DNA from: Dunaliella salina
Taxonomy: Eukaryota > Chlorophyta > Chlorophyceae > Chlamydomonadales > Dunaliellaceae
NCBI GenBank assembly: GCA_002284615.2
Contig: MU070117.1
Location: 69,583 to 133,582, forward strand
DNA length: 64,000 bases
Direction of reading: 5' to 3'
The translations under genes and the position numbers were made by a program. Positions 1-11,004 of the stretch are shown here, in pieces. Every line of letters starts with the position of its first letter. Position 1 is the first letter of the stretch. Under the pieces are notes generated by a model, which ran no database searches, had not been told where the DNA came from, and was given only the letters and a program-made list of their open reading frames with translations.

Positions 1-159
1 CTTTTTTCAGCCATTCAAGTGCAACGTTTTATATTCAATGCTCAACAAGGGGAAGCCGCTTTCAAATCGATAGAAGTGGCAAGCCACTTAATTTTTTAAA
101 AGCAAGCCGTTTTGCACCATGTGGGACATGCAGTGACAAGGCTAATGTATTTACATTAT

Positions 160-595
160 ACATGATTTTACAACCCGCCAAAAGCACCAGCCATGTTACC
201 CACTGCTTGTATGTCATCTTTCGCCAAAGAAACTACCACTTTAACTTCACCATGCAGACAGATGGGGTGGGTGTCAGCCTTCTCTTTATCCATAAGAATT
301 ATAATGGAAGAAAGTCATGTCCATCCTGCTCTACAGACGATACCTATCCATTCTACTATATTCAAGAACTACACCATCATCAATTAGAAAGCCTACAAGG
401 TAAAAACATTGTGGGCCTGGAAAATATGATTTATTGTATATGACAGACAAAAATGGTAACAGATTGCGTTACACAGCTTTCCAAAGAAAGACTGAGAGCA
501 TGAGTAAGAGAAATCACCGCATACTTGTTGCCGAAAAACAGAGGAAATGAATTATTGAGAAGGAAACCACACTATCTAACCAAAACAGCAAACTG
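160..595 (+). pseudogene. Fanzor-type RNA-guided nuclease relic (RuvC-I region)
   Basis: The + strand encodes the block QTDGVGVSLLF, typical of the region just before RuvC-I in Fanzor1 proteins (eukaryotic TnpB homologues). After a frame change comes the segment LLYMTDKNGNRLRYTAF, which matches what follows the RuvC-I aspartate, and then a Lys/Arg-rich helical stretch ending in a TGA near 566. At about 417 the expected Gly-Leu-Asp-Pro-Gly-Lys is collapsed: Gly-Leu runs straight into Gly-Lys with a frame change, as if about 7 nt carrying the catalytic Asp-Pro codons were lost. The RuvC-II, zinc-finger and RuvC-III parts are absent. This is a dead fragment, distinct in sequence from the Fanzor locus at 4127. 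Family assignment is by motif recognition. Confidence 0.6.
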
Positions 596-1082
596 ATTCG
601 GTTAAATCCACTCACCAGTGCAGCGGCCATGTACACCCCCAGGAACATGGAGCAGAAGGTAGCATGGGCTTGCGCACTACACCTCTACCAATCCAAGGGT
701 AAAACAGCTCCAAGTAAGTACCTCACCACCCCACATTCACCTTTGCAGCGGTTTGCAGCGGTGGACACACACACACCTGCACTTGTATCCGTAAACAGGC
801 CTCAAGGTGGAGGCGCTGTCCCGCTCTGCTTTAGATGAGCTGGAGGCCAAGAGTGAGGGGAATAACAATGCGCGCACCTTGCACACCGTCCCCCTTTTTG
901 AAAGGTCTGCTTTGATCAAAAGTGTTCACAAATTTTGAAACACTCAGCAGCTTATTGTAACTTATCTTTTAAATGAGAGCAGTATGGTAAGGGCTCGAGA
1001 ATGCAGCTCCTTGCTGTGAAAAAGGGGGACGGTGCCCTTAGCAAAGCAAAGTGCCGTTTAAAAGTTACCACCGAAAAGTGGT
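596..1082. other. Non-coding or host-exon stretch
   Basis: No gene can be assigned. A GTAAGT donor near 713 and a TTTGCAG acceptor near 749 look like a small intron, and an open segment around 800-905 could be part of a host exon, but no protein family is recognised. Confidence 0.25.
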
Positions 1083-1106
1083 GACCCGGTAGGCAGCAAA
1101 GCTGAC
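1083..1106 (+). repeat. 24-nt micro-element, family 1 (GAC-bounded)
   Basis: A 24-nt sequence beginning GACCCGGTAGGCAGC and ending GCTGAC. Near-identical copies, in the other orientation, occur at 8348-8372, 45812-45835 and 59243-59266. The last two sit inside TnpB genes. GAC is present at both ends, as if a GAC target had been duplicated. Confidence 0.7.
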
Positions 1107-1320
1107 TGCATTTATGCTGGTTTATCCAGCATTTTTGCGAGTCTGATGGAAGCAAGCTATGACTGGACAACCTTGCACACAGGTTTACATGCTTCATGAC
1201 AGCATCGCCTGCCCTTGAAGCAAAATACATGCTATCACACCGAGCCTCAAAGGGCGCTTAACAAGGCGTGTGCGCACGTTCGCCGCAACAAGAGGAGTCC
1301 AGAACAAAATAGGAGGCAAT

Positions 1321-1878
1321 TCATTCAAGGTTGATGGTGACAATGTTATGTTTTCTTCCGTAATTTCTGAAAGGGGTATCATCGATTTCAGGTTGTCCGG
1401 CGATGAGTTGAGCACATTCACGTTGAAGGTTATCACAAGCGAGATGGAGAGGAGTAGTATTTCTGTTAGGATAAGTATTCATGTCATATCTCAATACTTG
1501 TGTGTCATGTAAGTTGTTTTTGGTATTAATTGCGAGTTGTAATAATTGGAATCTGTTGGCATCATCAAGATACATGTTAGGACGACACAACTTGTGAAAT
1601 ATATTTCCTGAACCTGGGTCGCATCGCAAGTGTGAAAAGTTGAGCCAAGAAGATTGAAGCATACGAGAAAGAGTGTTGAAAGCTTGTTGGTCGAAAGCTG
1701 AAATGAGTGCATCATTTTTGAATTGCTGTAAGAACCACATAGCTTGAATGTGTAGTCTATCATTAGGATTGTTCAGGATGTTCAAAAAAATCCGGCATGT
1801 GTGTTTTACATGGATGAGTTCAGGTAGAAAGCTGAAGATGATATATAGGATTTCAACAGGTAAAGAAGTGATGTCCAT
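1321..1878 (-). CDS. F-box / ankyrin-like protein
   Basis: This 185-aa protein starts at the ATG at 1878. The N-terminus (ITSLPVEILYIIFSFLPEL) is a good F-box, which would bind Skp1 in an SCF ubiquitin ligase. The C-terminus contains TPLHLACDNLQRECAQLI, one recognisable ankyrin repeat. The frame stays open upstream to 2322, but that part is a tandem-repeat translation (Ala-Thr-Phe-rich) and is unlikely to be coding, so the internal ATG is preferred. F-box plus ankyrin proteins are common in giant viruses and in host genomes; the sequence does not settle which this is. No neighbour suggests an operon-like partner. Confidence 0.55.
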   Translation of the reverse strand: MDITSLPVEILYIIFSFLPELIHVKHTCRIFLNILNNPNDRLHIQAMWFLQQFKNDALISAFDQQAFNTLSRMLQSSWLNFSHLRCDPGSGNIFHKLCRPNMYLDDANRFQLLQLAINTKNNLHDTQVLRYDMNTYPNRNTTPLHLACDNLQRECAQLIAGQPEIDDTPFRNYGRKHNIVTINLE

Positions 1879-1894
1879 ATTTGCAGGTGTAGCG

Positions 1895-2245
1895 GACTTG
1901 CGTTGGTTGCGAATGTATACCAAAAGTATGAAGATAAGTTGCGGATATGTTCTGAAAATTGCGGATGTTGCAAGAGTTGCGAAAGTTGCTGATGTGTTTC
2001 CAAAAGTTGCAGGTGTTGTAGGAGTTGCGTAGGTTGCAAATGTGTGTGCAAAAGTGTGTAGCAGAACTTGCGTTGGTTGCGGATGTGTTCCGAAAATTAC
2101 GTATGTAGCAAGAGTTGCGAAAGTTGCTGATGTGTTTCCAAAAGTTGCGGATGTTGCAGGAGTTGTATAGGTTGCAAATGTGTGTGTGCCAAAGTGTGTA
2201 GCAGGACTTGCGTTGGTTGCGGATGTGTTCCTAAAGTTTTTAGAC
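1895..2245. repeat. Degenerate tandem repeat upstream of F-box gene
   Basis: Units of roughly 140-170 bp recur. The phrase GCGTTGGTTGCGGATGTG appears near 2071 and 2211, with a diverged form near 1901. Within each unit GTTGC-type motifs repeat at short spacing. The array lies immediately 5' of the F-box ATG and keeps one minus frame open. Confidence 0.7.
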
Positions 2246-2322
2246 CTGTTGCTTTGAACCTCGTTATTTGCCTTTTTTTGGCTACCGCAAACGAAGCTTC
2301 TTGTATTTGCAATGGGAGTCAA

Positions 2323-2991
2323 CTTTCTTTATGCTTTTTCATAATGTAAGGAAATAAACATCTTACGGTTTCACGTGTGTATAAAAAGTGCGAATGTTGC
2401 GTTATTCTTTTAGTGCTTTTATTTTTTTTACACATCAAATTCTTCCATGTACGCACACAGATTGTGGTGCTCCCATGTGCACAGCTGCACCAATCAACTT
2501 GCAACGTGTGTGTTCCGCTATGAATGAGTGCTTACAATATACAAGCTCAATATGCTATCTAGAGCATGATGGTGCATTCCAACACCAGTCGTGAGGTTCA
2601 AATTCCCTTGGTATGTGTTGCAATCGGGTTTTTAAACCCTAACCCCCGGTTTAAATATGACATGTTATTCATCCTGGACATCATCACAAGCATCACAAAG
2701 GTCACAATTTGGACAAATATTGTCATTCCAGCTAGCCTGCTCAATCTTTAATTGATAACCACGTAACCAAAATCGGGCAACACTACGGACAACATGTTTA
2801 GGCAGATCCAAATGGAAGTACTTGGGTAGGCAAAAATTGGACACAGAATTGCAACAAAATCACGTTTGTTATAAACCCCACTAATCCACAAGCAAACATA
2901 AATCCTACAGGCTCATGCGAATATTGGCTACATGAGGTTGACCTCGTGAAGTACACGTCGACAGAGCGTTGGCCAAGGAGGACTGCCTCCC
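2323..2991. other. No recognisable gene
   Basis: Mixed-composition sequence. Nothing beyond short open frames was seen. Confidence 0.4.
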
Positions 2992-3261
2992 TTGGCAGGC
3001 TACAAAATCTTTCAGACCCTCTCCCAAAAAGTCCAAAGCTTACTCTGGAATATCCCGCAAAATGCCATCCTAAAGCTCGTGCACAGAGATGTAAGGTGGA
3101 TAGGTGGCGTGAGCATTCCGAGTGTGAAGGGCACACCAGTGATGATAAGTGCACTTTTTCATCCTCGAAGCAACGCTATAGAAAATCTATTTAGTCAACT
3201 AAAACACTACCTACGAGATGCAAAAATGAAAACATTTGAGGAAGATCAATTCACAATGTGA
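2992..3261 (+). pseudogene. IS630/Tc1-type transposase C-terminal fragment
   Basis: The translation ends with HPRSNAIENLFSQLKHYLR followed by an acidic helix. This is the C-terminal end of a DDE transposase of the IS630/Tc1-mariner type, in which the Glu of the NxIEN motif is the last catalytic residue. The two catalytic aspartates lie further upstream in such enzymes and are not seen here, so this is a terminal fragment. An N-terminal piece of a similar enzyme is at 58188. Confidence 0.5.
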
Positions 3262-3751
3262 TTTAAACAAAAGTGACTGTTGACAATTTGAGGAATTACT
3301 TTGATTTTGCATATGATAACTAAATATACAAAGAATATTTAAGAATTGTTCACGTAATAAATGTCACACAATTAGACCTTTTAAAGATTCAATATACCGT
3401 GAGAAGCAGTCCCAAAAAAAGTGTGAAATTCTGACCATCTTAACATCTGTTTTAGACGGCGAAGGTAGCACTACTCTAGAAAATCTGGATACTGATATTC
3501 AGTTTTAAAATAAAAAAATTTACCTGAAATATAACGCATTTTTAGTGTGAGCAAAGTAACTCATTTAGCGGCAACCAGAGCTTTGTTGATAAAATATCTT
3601 CCACATTCCACGAATAATTGATTTATCGTTGCAGTATCAAATGGTACATAATTGGGTATCATGCTATTCCGCAAAGGAAAAACATTTAAGGTGATTACCA
3701 CCAATTTCATCATGTAAATTTATTTAAGTATTGATTAACAACCATAGTATA
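3262..3751. other. AT-rich leader of the Fanzor locus
   Basis: AT-rich DNA with no supported gene. A left terminal repeat matching the Fanzor right end (near 6131) was looked for here and not found. Confidence 0.4.
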
Positions 3752-4117
3752 ATGAGACCTAAAAAGGATTCTTTGTATAAAAATGAACAAGTACAAATGA
3801 AAGAGAATCTTTGGGAAACCCTTTCAACCATTTTAGATAATGAGAAAAGCACGGACCTTGTTGCTATGGACAATAATCTAGATTTTCAACAAAGAATCAT
3901 GGATATCTTACCATCCATACAACAATACTTTCCGGTTGGCAACATAACATATATATCAAGGCCAGAAAAAGCAGATAGACCATGGTTAACAATCATAAGA
4001 CACATTTTGAAAGACGAAATTAAAATATTTACGAAACAAATTACATTAAAAGGAAGAAAAACTACAAAATATTACTTTATAGAAAAAAAACTACTTAAAG
4101 AAATATTAACAAAATAA
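3752..4117 (+). CDS. Small basic protein upstream of Fanzor, unknown function
   Basis: This is a 121-aa ORF from the ATG at 3752; an upstream TTG at 3731 is in frame but unlikely as a start in this context. The stop is 9 nt before the Fanzor ATG at 4127, so the two could be co-transcribed. The C-terminal half is rich in Lys and aromatic residues (RPWLTIIRHILKDE, then KYYFIEKKLLKEIL) and looks like a compact nucleic-acid-binding module, but I do not recognise the family. Composition is AT-rich like the Fanzor gene. It may be an accessory protein of the element; that is inference from position only. Confidence 0.6.
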   Translation: MRPKKDSLYKNEQVQMKENLWETLSTILDNEKSTDLVAMDNNLDFQQRIMDILPSIQQYFPVGNITYISRPEKADRPWLTIIRHILKDEIKIFTKQITLKGRKTTKYYFIEKKLLKEILTK

Positions 4118-4126
4118 ATATAAAAT

Positions 4127-6132
4127 ATGGAAAAACAAAGAAAACCTCCTGACAAAAATAAACCATTTTATCAGTGCATAAAAACAAGCCTAAAAAGTGT
4201 TGCAAGAAATGATCATGTTATTGATAAACTACAAGAAACCGCTCGTAGAGCTAATGATATTGTCATTCATACACTTCACATGATTAGACTTTATATTTAT
4301 GATACAAATGCACCTATCCCCACATTGAATAGACAGTTTATTACATCTGTTATGAAAGTATTGTGTGAAGGAAAAAAAGACAACCGTGGAAAAGCACCAA
4401 ATGAAGAAACGCGACACATAAAAGAAAGATTACATATTTTTTATGAAGCACATTACAAGTCTTTTGTTTTACATCATTTAGACTATCAACATATGAACAC
4501 AGTTTTGGATTACTTATCAACAGACATCATTACCATGTACGAAAATAACATTAAACAACATTTTGTTGAATATGTTGAACGCTTTGTGAATGTGTCTTGG
4601 GGTAGAAAAGACTTGATCGCTATTATCAATAAAAGGAAGTGCATAACACGTCGTCATCAAGCAAAAAACTCTTTATGTGCGCAGTTACGAAAAGTTAAGA
4701 ATGACCTTTTGAACCCCCACAAGCCAAAGACATCACACCCTCTTTATCACTATTGGATCGAAGAGCACACACACAAAGTTCTACCTCAAAAGAATTTCAA
4801 AGAAGACAACGTTGTCTATGATATCCAATGCTCCCCTCAAGATTATCTATCTTGTATGATGTACATGATGAAAACAGTCGAGTCTTTTGGAGCAACAATA
4901 AACAACGTTTGTCCTTTGAAAAGTGATGTTATACCCAAACATTTTAGGTTAGACACAATCTCTCTTATCAACTTATGTTTTACTTCAAGTGAGGGGAAAA
5001 GAAGTGACTATACAACAAAGGGTAATCTTGTTAAGTATCAAGACAAGATATGGGGAATTTTCTTCAAGACACATTTGAAATGTTTTCATATGAAAGATGA
5101 TGAACAACATACACATGGTTTTGACCATCAAATTGAGACTGATGGTGTGAGTTGTAGTATCATTCTTAAACGAAAAGATTTGATCAATAAACGAGTGCGT
5201 CAACCAAAGGCCAAGAAAGGTGCAAACACTGAATACTACATTGATGAATTAGAAGACTATACCATACTTCAAAGTAAACAAGTAGTAGCCATAGATCCTG
5301 GTTTTTTCGGACTTGTTATATTGTGTGAACAGTGACACAAAAGAACAAGTTAAATTTAGATATTCTCAGGATTTGAGGCGTAAGGAGACCAAAACAAAAA
5401 AATACAGGAACTGTTTACAACAAGAAAAGAAAGCAACAACAGTTGAAGGTAAAACCATTCCAGAGTGGGAGTCTGAATTATGTCGATTCAATCGCAAGAC
5501 TTTGAACTTTGAAGAATTCAAAAAGTATATTCAAAAGAAAAATGATGTCAATAGTAAACTTTCACCTTTTTATGACAAGTATTTATTCAGGAAATTGAAA
5601 TTAGGAAGTTATGCAAGAAGGCAAGTTACAGAATCACGGATGCTTTCTCGCTTTGAAAAAATGTTTGGGTCTCCAGATAAAACTATAATTGCCATAGGAG
5701 ATTTTGAACAACAAAAACATATAAAGTACAAAGAACCAGTGAAAGGGAAAGGATTTAGACAAACCTTTCGCAAAGCAGGATATCATGTGTACTTAGTAGA
5801 TGAATTTAGGACAAGCTGTAGTTGTAGTGCTTGTGGAGGAGAATGTAAGAAATTTAGAGCCTCGACCTTATAAAAATGGTAGAAATCTGAGACATGGTTT
5901 ATTGGTGTGCCAACATTGTAATAAGCTATGGAACAGAGATACCAATGGTGCTTCGAATATTTGGAAGATATCAATCAATGCAATAAATCGATTATCAAGA
6001 CCGTCCTATTTGCAAAGATCCCATGGATCAATCAGTGATGCTACGTCGGTATCACACAATCATGATTTACACGGTTTCCCTTTAGGAAAGCCTTGTGCGA
6101 AGCACAACGGTATGCAAAGACCAAACGTTTGA
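4127..6132 (+). pseudogene. Fanzor (eukaryotic/viral TnpB-like RNA-guided nuclease), two frameshifts
   Basis: The nuclease is spread over three frames. The first part (4127-5335, 402 aa) is the N-terminal and guide-RNA-binding region and reaches RuvC-I at VVAIDPG. A T6 run at about 5301-5306 appears to have one T too many, and the reading continues in the next frame (to 5873) with RuvC-II (IIAIGDFEQ, catalytic Glu present) and the conserved VYLVDEFRTS block leading into the first CxxC pair. A second frame change near 5850 leads to the other half of the zinc finger (LLVCQHCNKLW) and RuvC-III (NRDTNGASN). All three catalytic acids are therefore present, but the gene is not open. Fanzor1 proteins are known RNA-guided DNA nucleases carried by transposons and giant viruses. 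A homopolymer sequencing error could account for the first shift. Confidence 0.85.
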
Positions 6133-6160
6133 CATTTTAAATGCTGAACGGTGTAAAACT
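6018..6160 (+). ncRNA. Candidate guide-RNA (omega-RNA-like) region and right end of the Fanzor element
   Basis: The segment starts inside the end of the Fanzor reading frame and continues past it, where TnpB-type omega RNAs are encoded. It contains hairpin 1 (6073-6092, stem around GGTTT/AAGCC with CC/GG) and hairpin 2 (6093-6107, TTGTGC-GAA-GCACAA, perfect). The end, GACATTTTAAATGCTGAACGG, is shared with two other copies (8307-8643 and 49600-50172). Transcription is not shown by sequence; the RNA call is inference. Confidence 0.45.
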
Positions 6161-6185
6161 ATAATACCAATTGAACCTTGAATAC

Positions 6186-6304
6186 TCTTTAATTGTAAAT
6201 AAAAAATATCATGATATTGTAGTTCCCTATTTTTCTTTGAATACATTTTCCAACTGACCGTGAAATGCTCTTTAATTGTAAATAAAAATATCATGATATT
6301 CCAA
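6186..6304 (+). repeat. Duplicated AT-rich motif
   Basis: A block of about 34 nt (CTCTTTAATTGTAAATAAAA then ATATCATGATATT) occurs at about 6184-6219 and again at about 6270-6304. Each copy ends in the palindrome ATATCATGATAT. Confidence 0.8.
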
Positions 6305-6463
6305 TTCTTTTTTTTTCAAGGAGTACAATAACCATTTGGATTAAATATACTTTTTGCTATACAACGCACTTTTCAGGTCTTGGAACGGTGCAGGGACGAG
6401 GCAAAAATGCTGTTGCAAAGTTGACGATACTCATTTGCCTAGGCAGGGGGGGCGGGTCCAGCC

Positions 6464-7490
6464 GTGGGGAGGACCAGTGGCAAGCAGCATAGCGATGCAG
6501 CGACAAAAGATACTCCTTTCATTTGTCCACGTTGTGCAATGCAAACAAGCCATAAAACAAGCATGAAAAATCACTTGTCTACCAAAAAGAAATGCCCTGC
6601 AAATGTGGTAGACATAGATTTAACACCTGAAATTAAGGAGCAAGTATTAAAAAAACAATTCAAACATCTTATTAAGCAAAACAAAAATATCCAAGGTACT
6701 GCAACAAACATTCAAAATCAACACAACAACTTTAATATCCAAAACATCACCAATAACAACATAATGATAAACCAAATTGCATTCAAAGATCGTGTTAAGA
6801 CATTTGTTGATTACACGCAAGTTGTGAAGTCATTAGACACCCATACAAAGACATACGTTGAGCGACTTTTGAGTTTCCAAAATGTTGAGTTGCCTGACAA
6901 TCTTCAGATGACCCAAGAACAGGTAGTCAAAATAATCAATGGTTTATCACAATTCTCAAACATGTTATATGACAAGTCGGAAAACAAATACCTTTTGTGT
7001 GTAGAAGATGATTTTGATGAAACAACAGCATCTGTAATAGTATCAAAAATTGTTGATACTCAACTATCTCAACGATTATGAAAAGTACTTGATAAGATGC
7101 TTGTTGAATGACGAAAAGAATGATGAAAAACACATCCGTCAATATTATCAATTTCTATTTGCATTTGACAAAAAGCCGTTTGTGTCTGGGATGCTTAACA
7201 ATGAATTGTTGTACCCATTTTATGATGAGAGACATCACATAGATGATGACAATTACTCAATTGAAGATAAAGTAAAGCCTATCTATGAAGACGTTGTTCA
7301 AACAAGCACATTCATTGCTATTATGGGGTTAAAGAAAAAAGTGTTAAATGTTATAAAAAGCAACTCACTCAAAAACATGGATGAAATGAACAAACAAATC
7401 TTTGAGTTATTAGAGATTGACGCCAATTTCAAAATGCGTATGTTGTCCGCCAAACCATCAAGTACTACCTAACTCTTTAGGCTTTGTGAA
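6464..7490 (+). pseudogene. CPRC zinc-finger protein of giant-virus type, frameshifted
   Basis: The protein has an N-terminal zinc finger (ICPRC, then NHL and a final Cys), the block LTPEIKEQVL and a C-terminal domain containing NMLYDKSENKY. After residue ~195 the frame breaks near 7050: compared with the paralogue at 48446 about 8 nt are missing, and the rest (DYEKYLIRCLL to the end at 7472) is read in another frame. Homologous proteins with this finger and tail are widespread in mimivirus-like giant viruses; their function is unknown but DNA binding is likely. Upstream of the finger (6370-6504) the DNA is GC-rich and unlike the rest, so the original start and promoter may have been replaced. 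Confidence 0.75.
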
Positions 7491-8306
7491 TCTTTAGACA
7501 ACAAAAAAAGTTTGCGATCAGGATATGCATTACCTACTCATATTCTTGAGTGCGCAAGAAGAATTCACCAGAATTTGTGCATTGGCTTGAAGCTGTGGAT
7601 TTCTTTCACCTGCCTTTGGATCATGTGTGTGTGAAGTGGAACAGACTAAGCAATTTGACAAAAAAACTCTCCCAGGCTGCCAAAAATTCTATTTGCATTT
7701 GACAAAAAATCTTGAACAATTGTTTCCTCTTTGTTCACAAGGCAACTCTTAATGAGTAAGCAATTTCTTAAAAGAGTAAAAAAACCAAAAGAATTTAAAA
7801 ATATTTCAATACGGAAATAGCAAGCAAAAACTTTTGGTGTGCCGTCCCATATAAAGATTGCTTTTACGCTATTGATATTGGCATCATGGCACTGTGATCT
7901 TATGGTCATGCACTGCAGTGTCACACTATGGCATAGGATCCAACGGTACCGACTGTTTTGGCGAGTTTGTAACAGGATGAGCACCAACACCGACAGCTAT
8001 CCAAGAATCTCTGAGTTGACCTTGGTTTATTTGGTTGGTAGGCTATGACAAAACAAGATTTTGCAATATAATGATGCATTCCGGTTTTGAAAATAGTTGT
8101 TGCCTCTTTGAGCTTTACCAATGCTGGTGAAATCCATATTATGGTGCCTAGCTTTATTTGCATTTTCATAAGGGTGGTACCTTTCTACCTTTCGACGTGG
8201 CTCAATCCACTTTCCTCCGACACCAATGTGATTATGTGTTTGTTCAGACATTTTGCCTTTTTTATGATACTTTAAAGACAAAGAAGGAAGGCTTTCAATT
8301 TTTTTT
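7491..8306. other. No assignable gene
   Basis: Minus-strand open segments (about 7646-8320) give weak, interrupted protein-like sequence that I cannot place. A minus-strand transposon remnant is possible. Confidence 0.3.
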
Positions 8307-8643
8307 ACATTGTTTAGCATTTAAAATGTCCCGGAAGGAGCTTCGCGATCAGCTCCGCTGCCTAAACGGGTCAAAATGTGAACATATATTATTAAGAGCT
8401 AAATGTTTTGCGTTAACGCTCATTTGGTTATACATGGTTTTAATGTGACAACATTCAAAATTGCTATGTAAACAACCAATGTGTAGGTCGTTGAGACCAT
8501 AAAAAAAATCCATCGGATCCTGTAGTGATTGGTATCACAAACTCTTGATTTACACGGTTTCCCTCCCCCTTGGGGAAGGGAAAGCCTTGTGCAAAGCACA
8601 ACGGTATGTAAACATTTGGACATTTTAAATGCTAAATGTGCGT
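8307..8643 (+). mobile_element. 337-bp mini-element with terminal inverted repeats and Fanzor-type 3' end
   Basis: The left end (8307-8330) and right end (8619-8639) are inverted copies built around GACATTTTAAATGCTAAA. The interior right half (about 8460-8640) aligns with the Fanzor right end at 6018-6160. Hairpin 1 (8556-8586) is enlarged by CCCC/GGGG pairs but keeps the same base and the same unpaired A. Hairpin 2 (8587-8601, TTGTGC-AAA-GCACAA) has only its loop changed. A third stem (TTGGTT and ATGTA-type pairing, about 8426-8485) precedes them. No protein is encoded. It looks like a non-autonomous derivative that keeps the ends and the structured RNA region. Confidence 0.6.
8328..8372 (-). 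repeat. Two micro-elements in tandem (families 2 and 1)
   Basis: Positions 8328-8350 are a family-2 unit (on the minus strand GATCGCGAAGCTCC then GGGAC). Positions 8348-8372 are a family-1 unit, sharing the ATC junction. The arrangement looks like one unit inserted at the GAC/GAT end of the other. Confidence 0.6.
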
Positions 8644-11004
8644 GACGTGATTTGTACACTTTTAAAATTATTATGTGGTGCGAAAGTATGTGTGAATAAT
8701 TTTTTATTTATTCAAGTTTGTTTTCATACTCAAGTTTTAAACTTGAATTGTCGTACATACTTTCCCATAAATATTAAGAATATTTATGGCTCTTTTTATA
8801 TGCCATGCTGAAACCACAACATGGTGGACCACCAACTAAAATTGCAATCTTTGATTGTGTTATTAAATTTATAAGCATCATGATGAAACAAAATATGCAT
8901 TTTAGGTACTTGGCTTAACATTTTTTCCTTCAAATTTTTGTACTTATTTATGAAATTATGTTGCATTTCCGTATGCTGGTTTGGAAGCATGTAATAAGAG
9001 TATCATCAACAAGGTGCCATTTAAATATTTACATGGACTGATTTGTTTTGCATAGTTGATTACCCCATATTTCTTGAAGGCATGTTTTTGTGTAAATGCA
9101 TTTAGTAAGAACATCATTTGGTTTCCATTTTATAAGGTTCACTAAGGTATTTAACAAACTATCACCATTGTATTTTTTGGGCTTTCTTCTTGGGAAAGTT
9201 CTTCATATGGCAGACGAAATTTCACACTGAAAATCATGCCAGACTAATACCTCAAATGGGGATGTGACAATTGCAAAATTTATTATAGAGTGAAATTGAC
9301 ATATGCCATTAGAGTAGAGTAGGCGTATATATAAAAGGGTATCTGCAAATGTTTGAAAATTCTTTAATGAAGCATTATTGTGTGGCCTCAAGGACTTTGG
9401 GTGATCTGTATATGCCAAAACCCCTCACATGCATGCTGCCTGCCACGAGAAAAGGAATGACTTTGTTTTCCAGCATGAAAATTGAAATCGACATATGCCA
9501 TAGACGTATATACAAAAAGTCTGTGCAAATACCAGAAAATTTTTTGAATGGAACATTGTTGTGTTGGCAGGTGGAGTAAAATGTATCATCTTATGGCAAC
9601 ATACTGTGTCATCTACTTTATTTGTCTTCACCCCTCCTCTACACATCCCATCTGCTTGCCTCCAATTTCTATATTGCTCTTATTATTTTAACAAATTCTC
9701 GGTGCTATTTGCTTTAAACTTTTTTTCTCTCTTTCTCACCAACCCGCCATCTTTTTACTTTTTCTCAATTACTCCAGACATCCTTATTACATCAATTTTT
9801 AACTCTCCGTTTGTTCAATTTTACTTCAAATCTTTTCACTATATCACCTTTTTACTCCAAATTCATTATTAAAATGATCCTTTCAACTTTTGGTTTAATT
9901 TACTGCTTCTTTGAAGTATATTGGATATACTCTTGCGTGGCTAGGTGCCGTAGCCAAAAGGTGAGTACGCAATTATGCTGACCCATGATAAGATCACTCC
10001 ACCTCTGAGCACCTTCTCCACCGCGCAAATTGCCGAGACGTTTTTTTAACATTTTAGATAGCCAAAGCTTGCAATTAGACCAAACCGTTCTTGTGAACCA
10101 ATGCCTACTCAATTCATATGCGCTTACTGGCACCGAGCATGCATTGGATAAGTTGATGCAAGATAGCAGCCGTCACAAACTTACATAACCCCGCAATGTT
10201 GCCTGCCTTGCATCATGAGGATCCACTTGTGCATGCGCATGCTTCACATGTGAGCCTTTGTGTGCAAGCATATGTGTATGTGTGTGTGTATGCGCGCAAC
10301 GAGCAGACACAGCACCTGTGTTAGCTGACGAAGATCCTGGAGTAAGCCCTGACTAATCATGCTCATCCACTGCGGGGCGCGTCCTCGTTGCTGCTGCGCG
10401 CCACGAACATCAAGGTGCGAATAGCATGCTTATGCCTGTGAGCCTAGAGCATAGCAGAGAGTATGTCGTTCATGGTGGTATTTTGTATATCCTGAGTTAG
10501 TTCTCACTGTGGCAGATTCTCATGAAGCAGGAGGCAGAGGTGGTGGTAAAGGTGGTACAGGAGGTGAAAGATGCATCATCGTTTGATGTGTGGGGTGGTG
10601 CAGCTGCTAATCGAAGAGATGGTTGGAGAGACAGAAAGAGGACACTCGGCAAAATGGACTATGTCCTTTAACGCTTCAATTTTGGGGTGCTAGTCAAGAC
10701 ATTTGATTGTTTCATGTATCCCCACAAAAGTGCATTTTTGACTTGATACCATCAACGAAGTGGCACAGTTTCCTTGTACATTGTCGGGCATGTTCCCTGG
10801 TTTCTTTGTAAGCTTGTGTAACTTTGCTATGTTGCAGTTGTTGGCAAAGCAAGGCTGCTTGAAGGCCTCATCATTCTCCTTGGACTCAGGGATCTGTCCA
10901 AAAATCATTTCGCAGGACAAGTCATCAAAGTTTGGCTTCATTGTGAGCGGTAGTCCAAAATCTTCTGCAAAAAAGACCTATGTAGGCACCTTGCAAAAAT
11001 TTGT
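8644..11004. other. Non-coding stretch with a local duplication
   Basis: No gene was recognised. A diverged duplication of about 95 bp is present at ~9290-9385 and ~9477-9570 (shared phrases GACATATGCCAT, CGTATATA and ATTGTGTGG/GTTGTGTTGG). A TG-rich simple repeat lies at 10262-10300. The minus frame at 10690-10941 is open for 83 codons but unrecognised. Confidence 0.35.

Noticed and set aside
3262..3751. Left terminal repeat of the Fanzor element
   Set aside because: No match to the right end GACATTTTAAATGCT was found upstream, so no left boundary is claimed.
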